Shown piece after piece: positions 23,531-34,430 of a stretch of 64,000 bases of DNA. Under the pieces are notes generated by a model that saw only the letters and a program-made list of their open reading frames with translations, made no database searches and had not been told where the DNA came from. The DNA comes from Escallonia rubra (taxonomy: Eukaryota > Streptophyta > Magnoliopsida > Escalloniales > Escalloniaceae), in the NCBI GenBank assembly GCA_033065855.1, contig JAVXUO010000245.1, positions 33,164 through 97,163 on the forward strand, read 5' to 3'. The position numbers were made by a program, and so were the translations under genes. The stretch's first letter is position 1. Each line of letters starts with the position of its first letter.

Positions 23531-23551
23531 GGGAGCCGATCCACACCCACC
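21861..23551. other. Right part of the third LTR
   Basis: AT-rich to 23040, then CA-rich sequence (23050-23480) of the kind also found in the solo LTR (3880-4260) and at 52.1-52.6 kb, and an AT dinucleotide run at 23499-23528. No gene. Confidence 0.4.
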
Positions 23552-23784
23552 CACTACAACAAAACTAGGTTGTAACGACGCCTCTAAAGGGACGCTTTTA
23601 ATAAAAAGTTGAATATAGGACGCTAGGTAGGAAGCATCCATTTTTCCAATTAGCTGTAAGGACGCTTTCCTTAGAAACGACGGCGTTTTGTTATCTAAAT
23701 TTTCAGTGGCGCGCTACAGGAAAAAAAAGGATGAAAAAACCGCCAATTGAGTGGCGCATACGACACCGTTTCAGCCCGTCACTT

Positions 23785-24122
23785 CTGGGTTTCCAATTTT
23801 CCTTTAGCCATTTCATTCTTCGCACGCCTTTCCATTTCAGATTCTCTCTCCGCTTCTCTTCCAGCCATGAACAACATCCACGACCAAGTTGATTAATCCC
23901 AGGAAATTGAAGCCAGAAGGTAACCTGCTCCTCCCTTTCTCTATCATCCACGACCAATCTGGGTTTCTAATTTTCCTTTTGCCATTTCATTCTTCGCAAG
24001 CTTTTCGATTTCAGATTCTCTCTCCGCTTCTCTTTCAGCCATGAACAACATCCACGACCAAGCTGATTAATCCAAGGAAACTGAAGCCAGAAGGTAACCT
24101 GCTCATCCCTTTCTCTATCATA
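23785..24122. repeat. ~170-bp tandem duplication inside CACTA C
   Basis: Two copies, about 23785-23955 and 23956-24122. Each runs from TCTGGGTTT(C)CAATTTTCC through TTCAGATTCTCTCTCCGCTT to GAAGCCAGAAGGTAACCTGC. Differences are a few percent. Each copy contains a potential 5' splice site GGTAACC, so it may duplicate a leader exon. Confidence 0.85.
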
Positions 24123-27100
24123 CTTTCTACTTAGTTGAATTATTGTGCATTTAATGGATGATTGTGTATTCGGGTAAGGGTCTGAATGGGTGATTTGATG
24201 ATGTGGTTTCTTGATTTCTTGGGTACTTTGTATGAAAATATGGTTTGAAGTGGAAATAACCTCATGGATGGTTGTTTTCTTCATTTGATTCATGACTTAA
24301 ACCCCTTCTTTTCCCTAGAAGAAGATAATGTGTAATTGATTTCTTGGGTACTAGTAATGTTGAAGCATGAACAGAACCGATGGATGTTGTCATTTTGTGT
24401 TGTAAACGATTCGATCTGCTATTTACATACCGTGCTACCAAATTTTCTTAATTTTTCAAGCCATTATTTCTCAAAGACCTGAAATTTCTACCTGAAATTT
24501 CTTACTGTTTTGCAGAAGTGTGTTCAATGTGTAAGGTTTGTTGCAGTAGTGTGTTCAATGTAACTTTAAAGAATCTGAGTAGAAATTTGAGGCTGGACGT
24601 GAATTTACATTAAGGCTGCCCAAAAGCACACATCTATATAGTATCTCTCATATAAGCTTATGAAAGCTGCAACGTGAGTCAAGGATAGGAGAATACAAAA
24701 CTATGATTCTCCCAGAATGATTAGAAAGGATATGCCACTTGTTTTACATAAGGGGACACCTTAATCAGGAACCAACCTGAACAAAGATTTATGGCTCGCG
24801 TACGAAGCTGCGTTCTAGCAACACTAGATGTTTCAATTTAGGGAATTCAGGGATCTTCTTGGAGCTACCTGCCTGTAAAACCAAATCTATAGTGGTAAAA
24901 CATGTGTCTTTACAGGAGAGAGAAAAGGCTAATGCAGCTTAATGGACATCAACTCACCCCAATATAGCCAATGTGCAAAGTCAGGCTCTCTAGCTGAGAC
25001 AGATACCCAAAGAGCTGATCAAAGACATGTTTTTGGAGGTGTTTTAACACAGTCAACCCCGCATTTTCAGCGCGTTGTGTCCACTTCAAAGCACCCATTT
25101 TCGCTTGGTACCATAACCCCAGCCTTGCGCGTGGTTCTGGTATTACCGTTGGTTGGCTCTTCCTTCAGCCTCTACCCAAAGAGAGAAACAATAAAATAAA
25201 AAAAATATTATTGTTTCTTGTTTTGATTCTCAATTTTCAGAGCAACCATAATCATCATCCACTTCACAAAAGGCCCTCCATTATTTGTTTACCTTGTCCT
25301 GACTTAAAATTTCTGGGTCTGATTCAGATTATAGTTACTATATAAAAGCATTTTGTTGCGTACATGTGCCTCTCTCTCTGCCTTTGCCTCTAGCATTTGT
25401 TCCTTTTGTCCATCTTTTTTGTTTCCAAATTCCAATGTATACCCCCAAAGCTAAAACATTTGGGCTTTTTGTGTCTGTAACGCAAATTATTGCAGGTTGT
25501 TTTGATCACAAACAGCTCTTTCGTGTCTGTGGTTTTGATGGTGGAGAGCAAAATGTGCACTTCTCTTCCTACCCTGGAGTATTGGTTTTTCATATCTTAT
25601 TTTTTATAAAGCTAGTAAGTGATGATTGTGAATATAAAGTGGCAGACTAGAATGCAGCAGTTCAATGTTGCAAAGTTTCTTTTATTCAATTTCTAATGGT
25701 AGTTTTTTGTTTTGTTTTTGTTGGTAGATATGTAGATACTCCATATTGAGGTGCATACAGGTAATTCAATGGACTTAACTTCTTACATTTGGTTTTCCTA
25801 ATTCTATTTCTCCTTTCTTAGAAATCAGCTGGTTCAATTTTGAAAGTAATCATGTTTCCACCTATAACTGATTCCTGCTACAGTTTTAGTAGATTTTATG
25901 TGAGCAAAAACCTTTTTCCTAACAACATCTATATATACTCATGCAATTTTCTTCTTTAGGAATTAATATGTCTTCAGTTTTTCCTTAAAAGGCTCACAAA
26001 AGTCGTTACTTTGTGCTCTTTTTCAGTCATATGTTCTTGAATGTAAACTCGAGTCAAGGTGGTTCAATGAAAGAATCTTGTTGTGCATTGGGGTACTGAA
26101 AAGGCCATGGTATGTCCCTTTAATGTTCAACCTTCTTGTTGCAGCAGTGCTGCAAGACCTGTTTCCTGTGTGCGCGCGCACAAACACACACACGCACAAG
26201 GAGAGAACATGAACAAGGCTGGTCGATGAATCTGAAATATGTATGCTAATGGCTGCTCTATTCTAATCGACCAAGATATGATATCTCAGTTATACTGCTA
26301 GTATCATATCTTCATCACTCTAGAGTACATTATCTATTTTAGAATGGACAAGACCTTTCAATTTTCACTACTACATCTTGTAGGCACCCATCCAGGCCTT
26401 GAATTCTATGTCATTCTCTATCTATTATTACCAGAATCTTTACAAACTAATGAGATACACTCCACAGTAATCAGAGTGTAGATTGCACTATACTCTGAAT
26501 GCAAAAATGGCAAGAGCCTTAGCTTTCCTTCACTTTCAAGCCATTTGTAAGAAAGAAAGGGGTGAAGCCAACCTCTACCACAGGCAAGTCATTCCTTCTT
26601 GCGTTAAACATACTAGAGTTTGATTGTTATGATACTATAGGCAAGAGTGACGTGAAAAACATCTCTAAGTCCTACCGAAGAGTTGTTTTTCGGCTGCTGT
26701 TCAGGTGAATTGGATCTAACAACTCTAGCACTAGTCGGAACTGCTGTTTGTGAGCTACTCTTCACATACTTCATAAAAATAAAATCAAAGAAATATGTTG
26801 GTACATCTTTTCTGTGTGTGTGTGATGGTAGGGGATGAGGGGGAGAAAGAGAGAAGAAGAAGAAGAAGTAGCAGATTGACCTTTTGAGCAGATTTGGTGT
26901 TTGGGGTCTCCATGATGAGCTGAATGGGGTCAACTGTAACCGAATGAAGTGTATATAATGTTGGAAATTTGGAGATTGGTAACTGTCTGGGGAGTTACTT
27001 TTTCTATTGCCACATTACCAGCATCTTTAGGAATTTCCATGCTCTCTTCTACCAAACTTTCTGATCAAACCTCCCCCTCATGACATGAATCTACAACACC

Positions 27101-27780
27101 CTTCATTGTTTCTTCAAATCTGCTCTAATTGGCTTTAAGTGCGAATGCTGCAAGCTCTATTATATCTAAGCATATCATGCTCATTAGCTAAAGTAGGATT
27201 TTATATTGCTTAAGGAAAACGAATATTCGCTATTAAGTGATCACATTGAGTTCAGATTTGAGCGTAAGCAAAGGGGTGGAGCCACCCCTTTGCTTCTAAA
27301 GTTACCAATGTATAATTGATGAGGTTGCTTACTAAACTACTAATACACAATCAATAATGAGTATATGTTTGTATTTGCAGGTGGAATTAGAAAGCGTTGA
27401 TGAAATGTGATCGGTGCCTTAAATGGTGTTGAGATGACTATATTTTGCTTTTGGATGGACATTGGACAACTTGGTAGTCATAAGGCCTTTTGCGGTTGTT
27501 ACATTCTAGGCACTTAGAACTAATGGTTATCTCTAATTTTGGAGTCAATGTAAATTATTCACTTTCAGACATTTGGATGATATGAAGACTTTGGATGATA
27601 TATATATGAGGACTTTGGATGTTATACTTCAGTTCACTTGGATTTTATCTTCTTATGGTTGCAATGTGTATAAATTAAAGTGGGTTACTTGATGTTTTGA
27701 TGTGGTGGTACATATTAGAATAGGGGAAGTAGGTATTCAGGTATATAAATATTTGCAATTTGGTAAAATGAATATAAAAA
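24123..27780. other. CACTA C interior, no supported gene
   Basis: No open frame with recognisable content and no domain that I recognise. Contains a short CA/GC stretch at 26170-26200 and a GAAGAAG run near 26850. Sequence near 27560-27760 (ACTTTGGATGATAT..., TTGATGTTTTGATGTGGT) closely resembles 20990-21110 inside CACTA E, so the two non-autonomous elements share part of their right interior. Confidence 0.4.
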
Positions 27781-28203
27781 GCAGGTTATAGCGTTAAGAA
27801 GCGTCCCAAAAGAGTTATTGGGACGCTCCTTAGCGTCGCTATAAGACATGTTAAAGTATTATGGTTTAGCACTTTTAAGGACGCTTACTTGCGCCTTCTT
27901 AAGCCTTATTTTTGGGACGCATAAAGGGACGCTAATAAACGCCCTAAAAGAGTTATGAAGACGCTTGTTAGCATCGCTGTAGGGCATACCAGAGTCTCCT
28001 ACTTAGGCACTTTATAGGACGCGTAAATGTGTCCTATTAGCCTCAACCTTATTGAGGCGCTTATAGTGCGTCCCGATAACTTATTGTGCCGGCTTCTAAT
28101 GGGGCGGGGTTACGACGCAATTCGAAACATTCTTATGTGAAAAGCGTCCTTATATGTTACTTGTTAGGACGCGTCCTTACATCCCAGTTTTGTTGTAGTG
28201 ACC

Positions 28204-28402
28204 GGTGGAGAAAACGTTATTTCTCCACCAAACCGCTGCAAAGAGCAACGGTTGAAGAAAAGATTTTTAAAACCCAACCGCAACAAAGTGTTGCAGTTGA
28301 AATTATGGCCGAGAAAAGCCCAACCACAACAAAGAGTTGCGGTTGGCATCATGAAGCCACAAAAGCCAAACCGCAACTCTTTGTTGCGGTTGGCATTGTG
28401 CG
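28204..28402. repeat. Palindromic repeat block (AACCGCAAC..GTTGCGGTT)
   Basis: A perfect hairpin GGTGGAGAAA-ACGTTA-TTTCTCCACC at 28204-28229 is followed by four imperfect palindromes. Their arms are AACCGC(A/T)(A/G)C..GTTGC(G/A)GTT around a central AAAGAG or CTCTTT. Regular palindromes of this size resemble transposase-binding subterminal repeats. Confidence 0.8.
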
Positions 28403-28958
28403 CAACAATGGTCAAAAATCACGACAGAGTCGTCCTTCCCCCCCGTGGCCCCCACCCTTCCTCCGGTCAAAAATCACGGCTCCCCCACCCCTCCTCCGGT
28501 CAAAAATGACGGCTGGAGTCGTCCTTTCCCCCCCCCCCTCGTGGCCCCCACCCCTCCTTTCCCCCGTCCTTTGTTCGGCTGCCCTTTCCTTTCCCGAAAA
28601 ATTAGAAAGAAAGAGAAAAGGGCCCCCACCCCTCCTCCCCCCCCCCCCCGTGGCCCCCACCCCATTGTCCTTTCCCCCCCGTGATGCCCCCCTTCCCCCC
28701 CACGTGGTGTCTTTCCCTCCCCCTCACCCCCACGTGTCATTTCCCCCACTCACGGACTGAGATTTTGTCCGTCTTCTTTCTTCTTTCTCCCTCACTTTTC
28801 CCTTCTCCCCGAACCATTTCTTTCCCTCTCCTCATTCTCCATATCTCACCTACATAATCTCCACAACAATACAAACAAAAAAATTTAACACTAGAAAATC
28901 GGTGGATAACCGCTAGAAGATCGGTGGATTTTTCTTTCAATATATCAAGTTCAAACAA
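28403..28958 (+). promoter_or_regulatory. C-rich promoter/leader of the FAR1-type transposase gene
   Basis: Very C-rich direct repeats of CGTGGCCCCCACCCCTCCTC and CGGTCAAAAAT(C/G)ACGGCT type (28430-28740), then CT-rich leader sequence and a plausible non-coding first exon ending AAACAA|GTAAGT at 28958. Long frames through it are compositional and not counted as genes. Promoter function is inferred from position. Confidence 0.4.
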
Positions 28959-31900
28959 GTAAGTATTTTGAATTTTCTTATAATTCAATGTTAATTTCAA
29001 ATTGTTCTTACCAATTGATTGTTTAAATTGTGTTACACTTAAATTGTTCTTACCATTGTCTAAAATTCGTGTTTAGGGCGTCAAAATTACGTTTTTACAA
29101 ATCGGGGTATTACATTCGAAAGATTCCAAAATAGCGATTTTTTAGGGCGTCAAAATTAGGATTGTTTACGGATTTATAACAAATAGCTAGAGCTAGATTT
29201 TGCCAAAGTACAAAAAAGAGACCCCAGTTTTTTTTTAAAAGATCTATATCAGGTAAAACTTTCAGATTTTTCCAAAGATTGGAAAGGCGTTAACTGATAC
29301 GCTCAACCTTGTAACTTTGCAGTGTAATTTAAAATATCAAGCTAGCACAATTTCGCGCGAAACTTTTTTGAGAACCCTAGGATGTTGGGAAGTTCCATTT
29401 CCCAGGAATTCGGGCCATTCTGAAGCCGTTAGCTATTTTTTTGGCCGAACGGGCTTTTAAGCGCTCGATCCGGACACCGGTTCGGGATTTTTGGGCGAAA
29501 AATCCGTAAAATACTTTTTAGATCAAGAACGAGTTCAGGAAGCTTAAAATAGCATTTTAAAGTACTTTTGAGATTTTCTGAAGCCAGGAGCATTTTGGTA
29601 ATTCACCGCCCCGAGAGTGGTGATTTTGGTAATTTTCCCGGTAAAGTTTTACAACGGGCTTTTTAGTCCAGAAATGTAAGCAAAGCACCTGAAAGGTTGT
29701 TTTGATGCTGATTGCGGGGAATAATTGTCGCTAAAGGTGAAAACTTAATTAGACAGTTTTTCACGAATTTATAAAACATAGCTAGAGTTAGATTTTTCCA
29801 AAGTGCAAACAAAAGACCCTAGTTATTTCTAAAATATATGTATCAGGTAAAAATTTCAGGTTTTTCCAAACCCTAACACTGGAAAGGGGTAAACTGATAC
29901 GCGCAACCTTGTAACTTTTGTAGTGTAATTTAAAATATCAAGCTAACGCGATTTCGTGGGAAACTTTTTTGAGAACCCTAGGATGTTGGGAAGTTCCATT
30001 TCTCAGGAATTTGGGCCATTCCGAAGCAGTTAGCTATTTTTTTGGCCGAACGGGCTTTTAAGCGCTCGATCCGGACACCGGTTCGGGATTTTTGGGCGAA
30101 AAATCCGTAAAATACTTTTTAGATCAAGAATGAATTCAGGAAGCCTAAAATAGCATTTCAAAGCACTTTTGAGATATATTCGTTTGCCAGGGGGCATTTT
30201 GGTAATTTGCCACCCCGAGAGGGGAATTTAGGTAATTTTCCCGGTAAAGTTTTACAACGGGCTTTTTAGTCTAAAAATGTAAGCAAAGCACCTGAAAGGC
30301 TGATTTGAAGCTGATTTGGGGGCGTTGGGGTGATAATGAACCCCTGGGGGCATTTCTGTAATTTGCCGCCCATCGGGGGTATTTTCGTAATTGAACATTG
30401 TAACACAACTGGAGGAAATAATTTTTAACACCATGTGTGTTCCTAGGGTGTAACACTATGTGTGTTTAACGTGTGTACGAAACGTAATTGTCGCTAAAGG
30501 TGAAAACTTAATTAGACAGTTTTTCATGAATTTATAAAAAGTAGCTAGAGCTAGGTTTTGCCAAAGTTCAAAAAAAAGACCCTAATTATTTTTAAAATAT
30601 ATGTATCAGGTAAAAATTGCAGACGTTTCCAAAGACTGAAAATGGGTTACCTGATACGCGCAACCTTGTAACTTTGCAGTGTAATTTAAAATATCAAGCT
30701 AGCGCGATTTTGCTCAAAACTTTTATGAGAACCCTAGGATGTTGGGAAGTTCTATTTCCCAGGATTTCGGGCCATACCGAAGCCGTTAGCTATTTTTTTG
30801 GCCGAACGGGCTTTTAAGCGCTCGATCCGGACACCCGTTCGGGATTTTTGGGCGAAAAATCAATAAAATACTGTTTAGATCAAGAAGTAATTGAGGAAGC
30901 GTAAAATAGCATTTCAAAGCACTTTTGAGATTTTCTGAAGCCAGGGGGAATTTTGGTAATTCGCCGCCCCGAGAGGGGTATTTTGGTAATTTTCTCGGTA
31001 AAGTTTTTCAAAGGGTTTTTTAGTCCAAAATGTAAGCAAAGCACCTGAAAGGCTGTTTTGAAGCTGATTTGGGGGTTATTTGGGGGCGTTGGGTGATAAT
31101 GAACCCCCGGGGGCATTTCGGTAATTTGTCGCCCATCGGGGGCTATTTTCGTAATTTTACATTGTAACACAACTGGAGGAAATTTTTTTAACACCATGTG
31201 TGTTCGTAGGGTGTAACACTATGTGTGTTTAACGTGTGTACGAAACGTAAGTGTCGCTAAGGTGAAAACTTAATTAGACAGTTTTTCACGAAGTTATAAA
31301 AAATATCTAGAGCTAGATTTTGCCAAAGTTCAAAAAAGAGACCCTAGTTATTTTTAAAAGATCTGTATCTGGTAAAAATTGCAGACGTTTCCAAAGACTG
31401 AAAATGGGTTACCTGATACGCGCAATCTTGTAACTTTGCAGTGTAATATAAAATATCAAGCTAGCACGATTTCGCGCGAAAATTTTATGAGAACCCTAGG
31501 ATGTTGGGAAGTTCCATTCCTCAGGAATTCGGAATATTCGTTAGCTATTTTTTGGCCGAACGGGCTTTTAAGCGCTCGATCCGGACACCGGTTCGGAATT
31601 TTTGGGCGAAAAGTCCGTAAAATACTTTTTAGATCAAGAATGAATTCAGGAAGCCTAAAATAGCATTTCAAAGCACTTTTGAGATTTTCTGATGCCAGGG
31701 GTCAGTTTTGTAATTTGCGAACTCGAGCGGGGTATTTTGGTAATTTTACGGTGTTAAGTTTTTCAAAGGGCTTTTTAGTCCAGAAATGTAAGCAAAACAC
31801 CTGGAAGGCTGATTTGAAGCTGATTTGGGGGTGTTAGGGTGATAATGAACCCCTGGGGGCATTTCGGTAATTTGCCGCCCATCGCGGGTATTTTCGTAAT

Positions 31901-32001
31901 TGAACATTGTCAAAATTTTCCGAAATTGGAGGAAATTATTTTTATTTTTCTTTTATTTAATTCTATGACTTGTTGAGAATGATATAATTTTTACTTTTTA
32001 G
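28959..32001 (+). repeat. Putative 3.0-kb leader intron made of ~760-bp tandem repeats
   Basis: Bounded by GTAAGT (28959) and TTTTTAG (ending 32001). Most of it is four imperfect head-to-tail copies starting near 29160, 29750, 30510 and 31270. The first is shortened to about 590 bp and the later spacing is about 760 bp. Each copy carries TAGCTAGAGCTAGATTTT, CTGATACGC(G/T)CAACCTTGTA, GAACCCTAGGATGTTGGGAA, GCGCTCGATCCGGACACC and GGCATTTCGGTAATTTGCCG-type blocks. The splice assignment is inference; the repeat structure is directly visible. Confidence 0.7.
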
Positions 32002-32015
32002 ATTTCTGTATAAAT

Positions 32016-34037
32016 ATGGATGCAACTGGAGGAAATAATTTTTGTGAAGATTCTGATCCACCTTACTTGGGTCAAGATTTTCAAACACTGGAGGAAGTTG
32101 TAGCATACTATAGAGCATATTCGAAAACGATAGGTTTCGGTATTAGAATTAAGACGACTAGAAAACGGGCGAATACAAATCAAATTTGTGGAAGACTATT
32201 TGAGTGTCATAGAGGAGCACCGCATGTACCCCCGGTTGTTCGGATCAGTGACGAAGGGCCATCAAGACAAAGAAAACGGGACACATTTTCGGGTACCGGC
32301 TGCAAGGCCCATGTGTATGCAGTACACTGGAAAAATGAAAACCATTGGGTTGTGACGGGAGTGGAGTTGAGCCATAACCATCAGTTGATGACCCCTAGTA
32401 AGATTGGTCAAATTCATCAGCACCGAGAAATAAGCGCGGCACACAGACAACTGATATTTACAATGGCCGAGGCTAAAATTCCACCTTCTAGAATGATGGG
32501 GGTTTTCTCAAGCCGGGCTGGGGGGGTTGACAAGTTGAGCTTCAACGAAGTAGACCTCCGAAATGAACTTCGTGCTCAGAGGAGAGAGTCTTCCTGTAGG
32601 AGTGATTCTCAAGCTACACTTGATATCTTCAGGCGCCTTCAGAGTGAGAATTCTGGCTTTTTCTATAGTCTCCAACTGGATGACGAGAATCGTATTACTA
32701 ATATATTTTGGTCGGATGCCCGTTCTAGAGCTGCTTACCAAAATTTTGGCGATGTTGTGACGTTTGACACCACATACCGCACAAATAAGTACTCTATGCC
32801 TTTTGCGCCGTTCACCGGGGTGAACCACCACTATCAGTCAATCTTGTTTGGCTTTGCCCTGCTTAGGGATGAGACGGAGGAGTCATTTACGTGGTTATTT
32901 GAAACGTGGCTTGAAGCAATGTATCATATTCCTCCAAAGACCATCATCACCGACCAAGATCTGGCAATGAAAAATGCAATCGCTAAGGTCCTTCCAGATA
33001 CTCACCATGGCCTGTGCACATGGCACATAAGCAACAAATATCCCAAACGGCTTCACAATGTATATGCAAACCATCCGACATTCAAGAGTGACTTTAATAC
33101 ATGTGTGAAGAAATCGTTGACGGTAGACGTGTTCGAGGAGAGGTGGGCCAAGTTAATGGATGACTACTATTTGCACAGTCATGAATGGTTGCAAGCGTTG
33201 TATGAGATCAGGACACAGTGGATCGGTGCCTACACCAAAAAGTTTTTTGCAGCCGGAATGACTACGACCTCGAGAAGCGAAGGTATGAATGCATTCTTTG
33301 ATGGGTACGTACGCTCTTCTTCAAGTTTAACAGAGTTCGTACTAGAGATGCAGAAAGCCCTTGACAGGAAATTTTACCTTGAGAAAGAAGCCGACGCGGC
33401 TACAGTTTACAGAGAAAGACAAATATTAGTTTTTTCACCTTTGGAGGCTCATGCGGCTCAAGTATATACCAAGGAAATGTTTAGACAGTTTCAGGATGAA
33501 CTATTAAAGTCGAATCAATATAGCATGACAAAGTTGCGCGAGCTATGCAACAGATATCTCAAGGTTTATGCTTTGACAAATGTGACGAATTTTGCCAATC
33601 CGTGCTCTTCGTCGGCTCCGAAGAACATAAGACATTTTTTCGTAGCAGTGTGTATGGAGACCGGGGGTGTTAATTGCAACTGTCAACTGTTTGAGCATAA
33701 AGGTATACTCTGTCGACACGCGTTGAGGTTTTTTAGCGCCAAGAATGCTCGTGAAATCCCTCCAGAGTATATCTTGGATCGGTGGACGAAGGAAGCCAAT
33801 AGAGTCCACGGTCACATTCCTTATGTGCCCAACGTTTCAGTTGATTTCAAGCAATCTGAGCCGCTGCGATATAATCACCTTTGTAACATCATGCACGGTT
33901 TATCATTGGATGCAGCGTCAACATTTGATGGGTACATGTATCAAGTAGAAGCAGCAGCACGGGATAAGGCTAACCTTGCACAGTTTAGGATGGCATTACC
34001 AGGACACTCCGGCAACTCGGGCGACTCCAGCCGGTAG
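32016..34037 (+). CDS. FAR1/FHY3-type MULE transposase, 673 aa
   Basis: An uninterrupted 673-residue frame. Residues about 25-125 form a FAR1 DNA-binding (WRKY-GCM1-like) zinc domain with C58, C64, C96 and the HNH at 120-122. Residues about 240-345 are the MULE transposase core. Acidic catalytic candidates are D251 (VVTFDTTYRTNKY), D313 (TIITDQDLAM) and E422 (TSRSEGMNAFF). Residues 554-568 are a SWIM zinc finger, CNCQLFEHKGILCRH. This architecture is shared by Mutator-like transposases and by domesticated FAR1/FHY3/FRS regulators. The transposon setting (tandem-repeat intron, flanking arrays, Ulp1 neighbour) favours transposase. The ATG is chosen because a 3' splice site lies 14 bases upstream. 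The reading probably continues in the +1 frame (see next entry). No catalytic residue is missing. Confidence 0.88.
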   Translation: MDATGGNNFCEDSDPPYLGQDFQTLEEVVAYYRAYSKTIGFGIRIKTTRKRANTNQICGRLFECHRGAPHVPPVVRISDEGPSRQRKRDTFSGTGCKAHVYAVHWKNENHWVVTGVELSHNHQLMTPSKIGQIHQHREISAAHRQLIFTMAEAKIPPSRMMGVFSSRAGGVDKLSFNEVDLRNELRAQRRESSCRSDSQATLDIFRRLQSENSGFFYSLQLDDENRITNIFWSDARSRAAYQNFGDVVTFDTTYRTNKYSMPFAPFTGVNHHYQSILFGFALLRDETEESFTWLFETWLEAMYHIPPKTIITDQDLAMKNAIAKVLPDTHHGLCTWHISNKYPKRLHNVYANHPTFKSDFNTCVKKSLTVDVFEERWAKLMDDYYLHSHEWLQALYEIRTQWIGAYTKKFFAAGMTTTSRSEGMNAFFDGYVRSSSSLTEFVLEMQKALDRKFYLEKEADAATVYRERQILVFSPLEAHAAQVYTKEMFRQFQDELLKSNQYSMTKLRELCNRYLKVYALTNVTNFANPCSSSAPKNIRHFFVAVCMETGGVNCNCQLFEHKGILCRHALRFFSAKNAREIPPEYILDRWTKEANRVHGHIPYVPNVSVDFKQSEPLRYNHLCNIMHGLSLDAASTFDGYMYQVEAAARDKANLAQFRMALPGHSGNSGDSSR

Positions 34038-34308
34038 ATTCAATCGAGCTTCACAGCCAGTCATTGACAGCACTAGCCTGCCAGGTGAGGAGGACAATAT
34101 TTTTGATCCAATTATTTCTCAAACAAAAGGGCGAAAACATGCAATACGTATGAAGAATCCGATTGAAGAAGCAACGGGTCAAAAAAAATTGCGAAAGTGT
34201 GCGTTGTGTAATAAGATGACTGATCATGACAAGAGAAATCATTATAAAGTGCTAGGTATCGAACCTGGCAGTATGGTCGAGGAGGACGATGATGAGGAAG
34301 AGTGTTAG
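34038..34308 (+). pseudogene. C-terminal extension of the FAR1-type transposase in the +1 frame
   Basis: An overlapping frame (open from before 33976) carries the tail usual for FAR1-type proteins: DPIISQTKGRKHAIRMKN, then a zinc knuckle CALCNKMTDHDKRNH and an acidic end. It lies one base out of frame with the main protein, which stops at 34037. Either a single-base indel near 34000-34040 truncated the protein or a short intron joins them. Loss of this tail need not abolish catalysis, since the DDE core and SWIM finger are upstream. Confidence 0.6.
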
Positions 34309-34430
34309 GGTTAATGTTTCGGTTGTATAAATTAAACTTTTATAATGTTTATATTTGTCATTTGGTTTGTGAAATCTTTAATTTGTGATTTGGTTTGTGG
34401 ATTATTGATATTTTTGGAAGGGCCTATTCG

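Larger units (their letters stand above)
16707..23548. mobile_element. Gypsy-type LTR (third), interrupted by a CACTA element
   Basis: Starts TGTCATGACCCAAACC at 16707, a common plant LTR start. The segment at 17000-17100 has the GAGCGAAAGCTCAGCAAGTAT phrase seen in gypsy LTRs. Two internal direct repeats around TCAGCGTACGAGCCC...CTAGGGCC and TCAACGTACAAGCCC...CAGGGCC lie at 17300-17455. It is split by CACTA E (17458-21857), resumes at 21861 and runs through CA-rich DNA (23050-23480) and an AT microsatellite to CACTA C at 23552. No right LTR terminus was found, so the right boundary is only where the next element begins. Confidence 0.6.
23552..28200. mobile_element. CACTA element C, non-autonomous, 4.65 kb, intact ends
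   Basis: Left terminus CACTACAACAAAACTAGG, right terminus ...CCCAGTTTTGTTGTAGTG, with a perfect 3-bp TSD ACC (23549-23551 and 28201-28203). Subterminal motifs are GGGACGCT / AGCGTCCC, a different signature from the neighbouring CACTA elements (23570-23660 and 27780-28190). No transposase is encoded. The interior holds a ~170-bp tandem duplication near the left end and intron-like sequence. Confidence 0.93.

Noticed and set aside
28086..28760. 224-residue plus-strand frame across the CACTA C right end
   Set aside because: Runs through the transposon terminus, palindromes and C-rich repeats; begins inside one element and ends in another.
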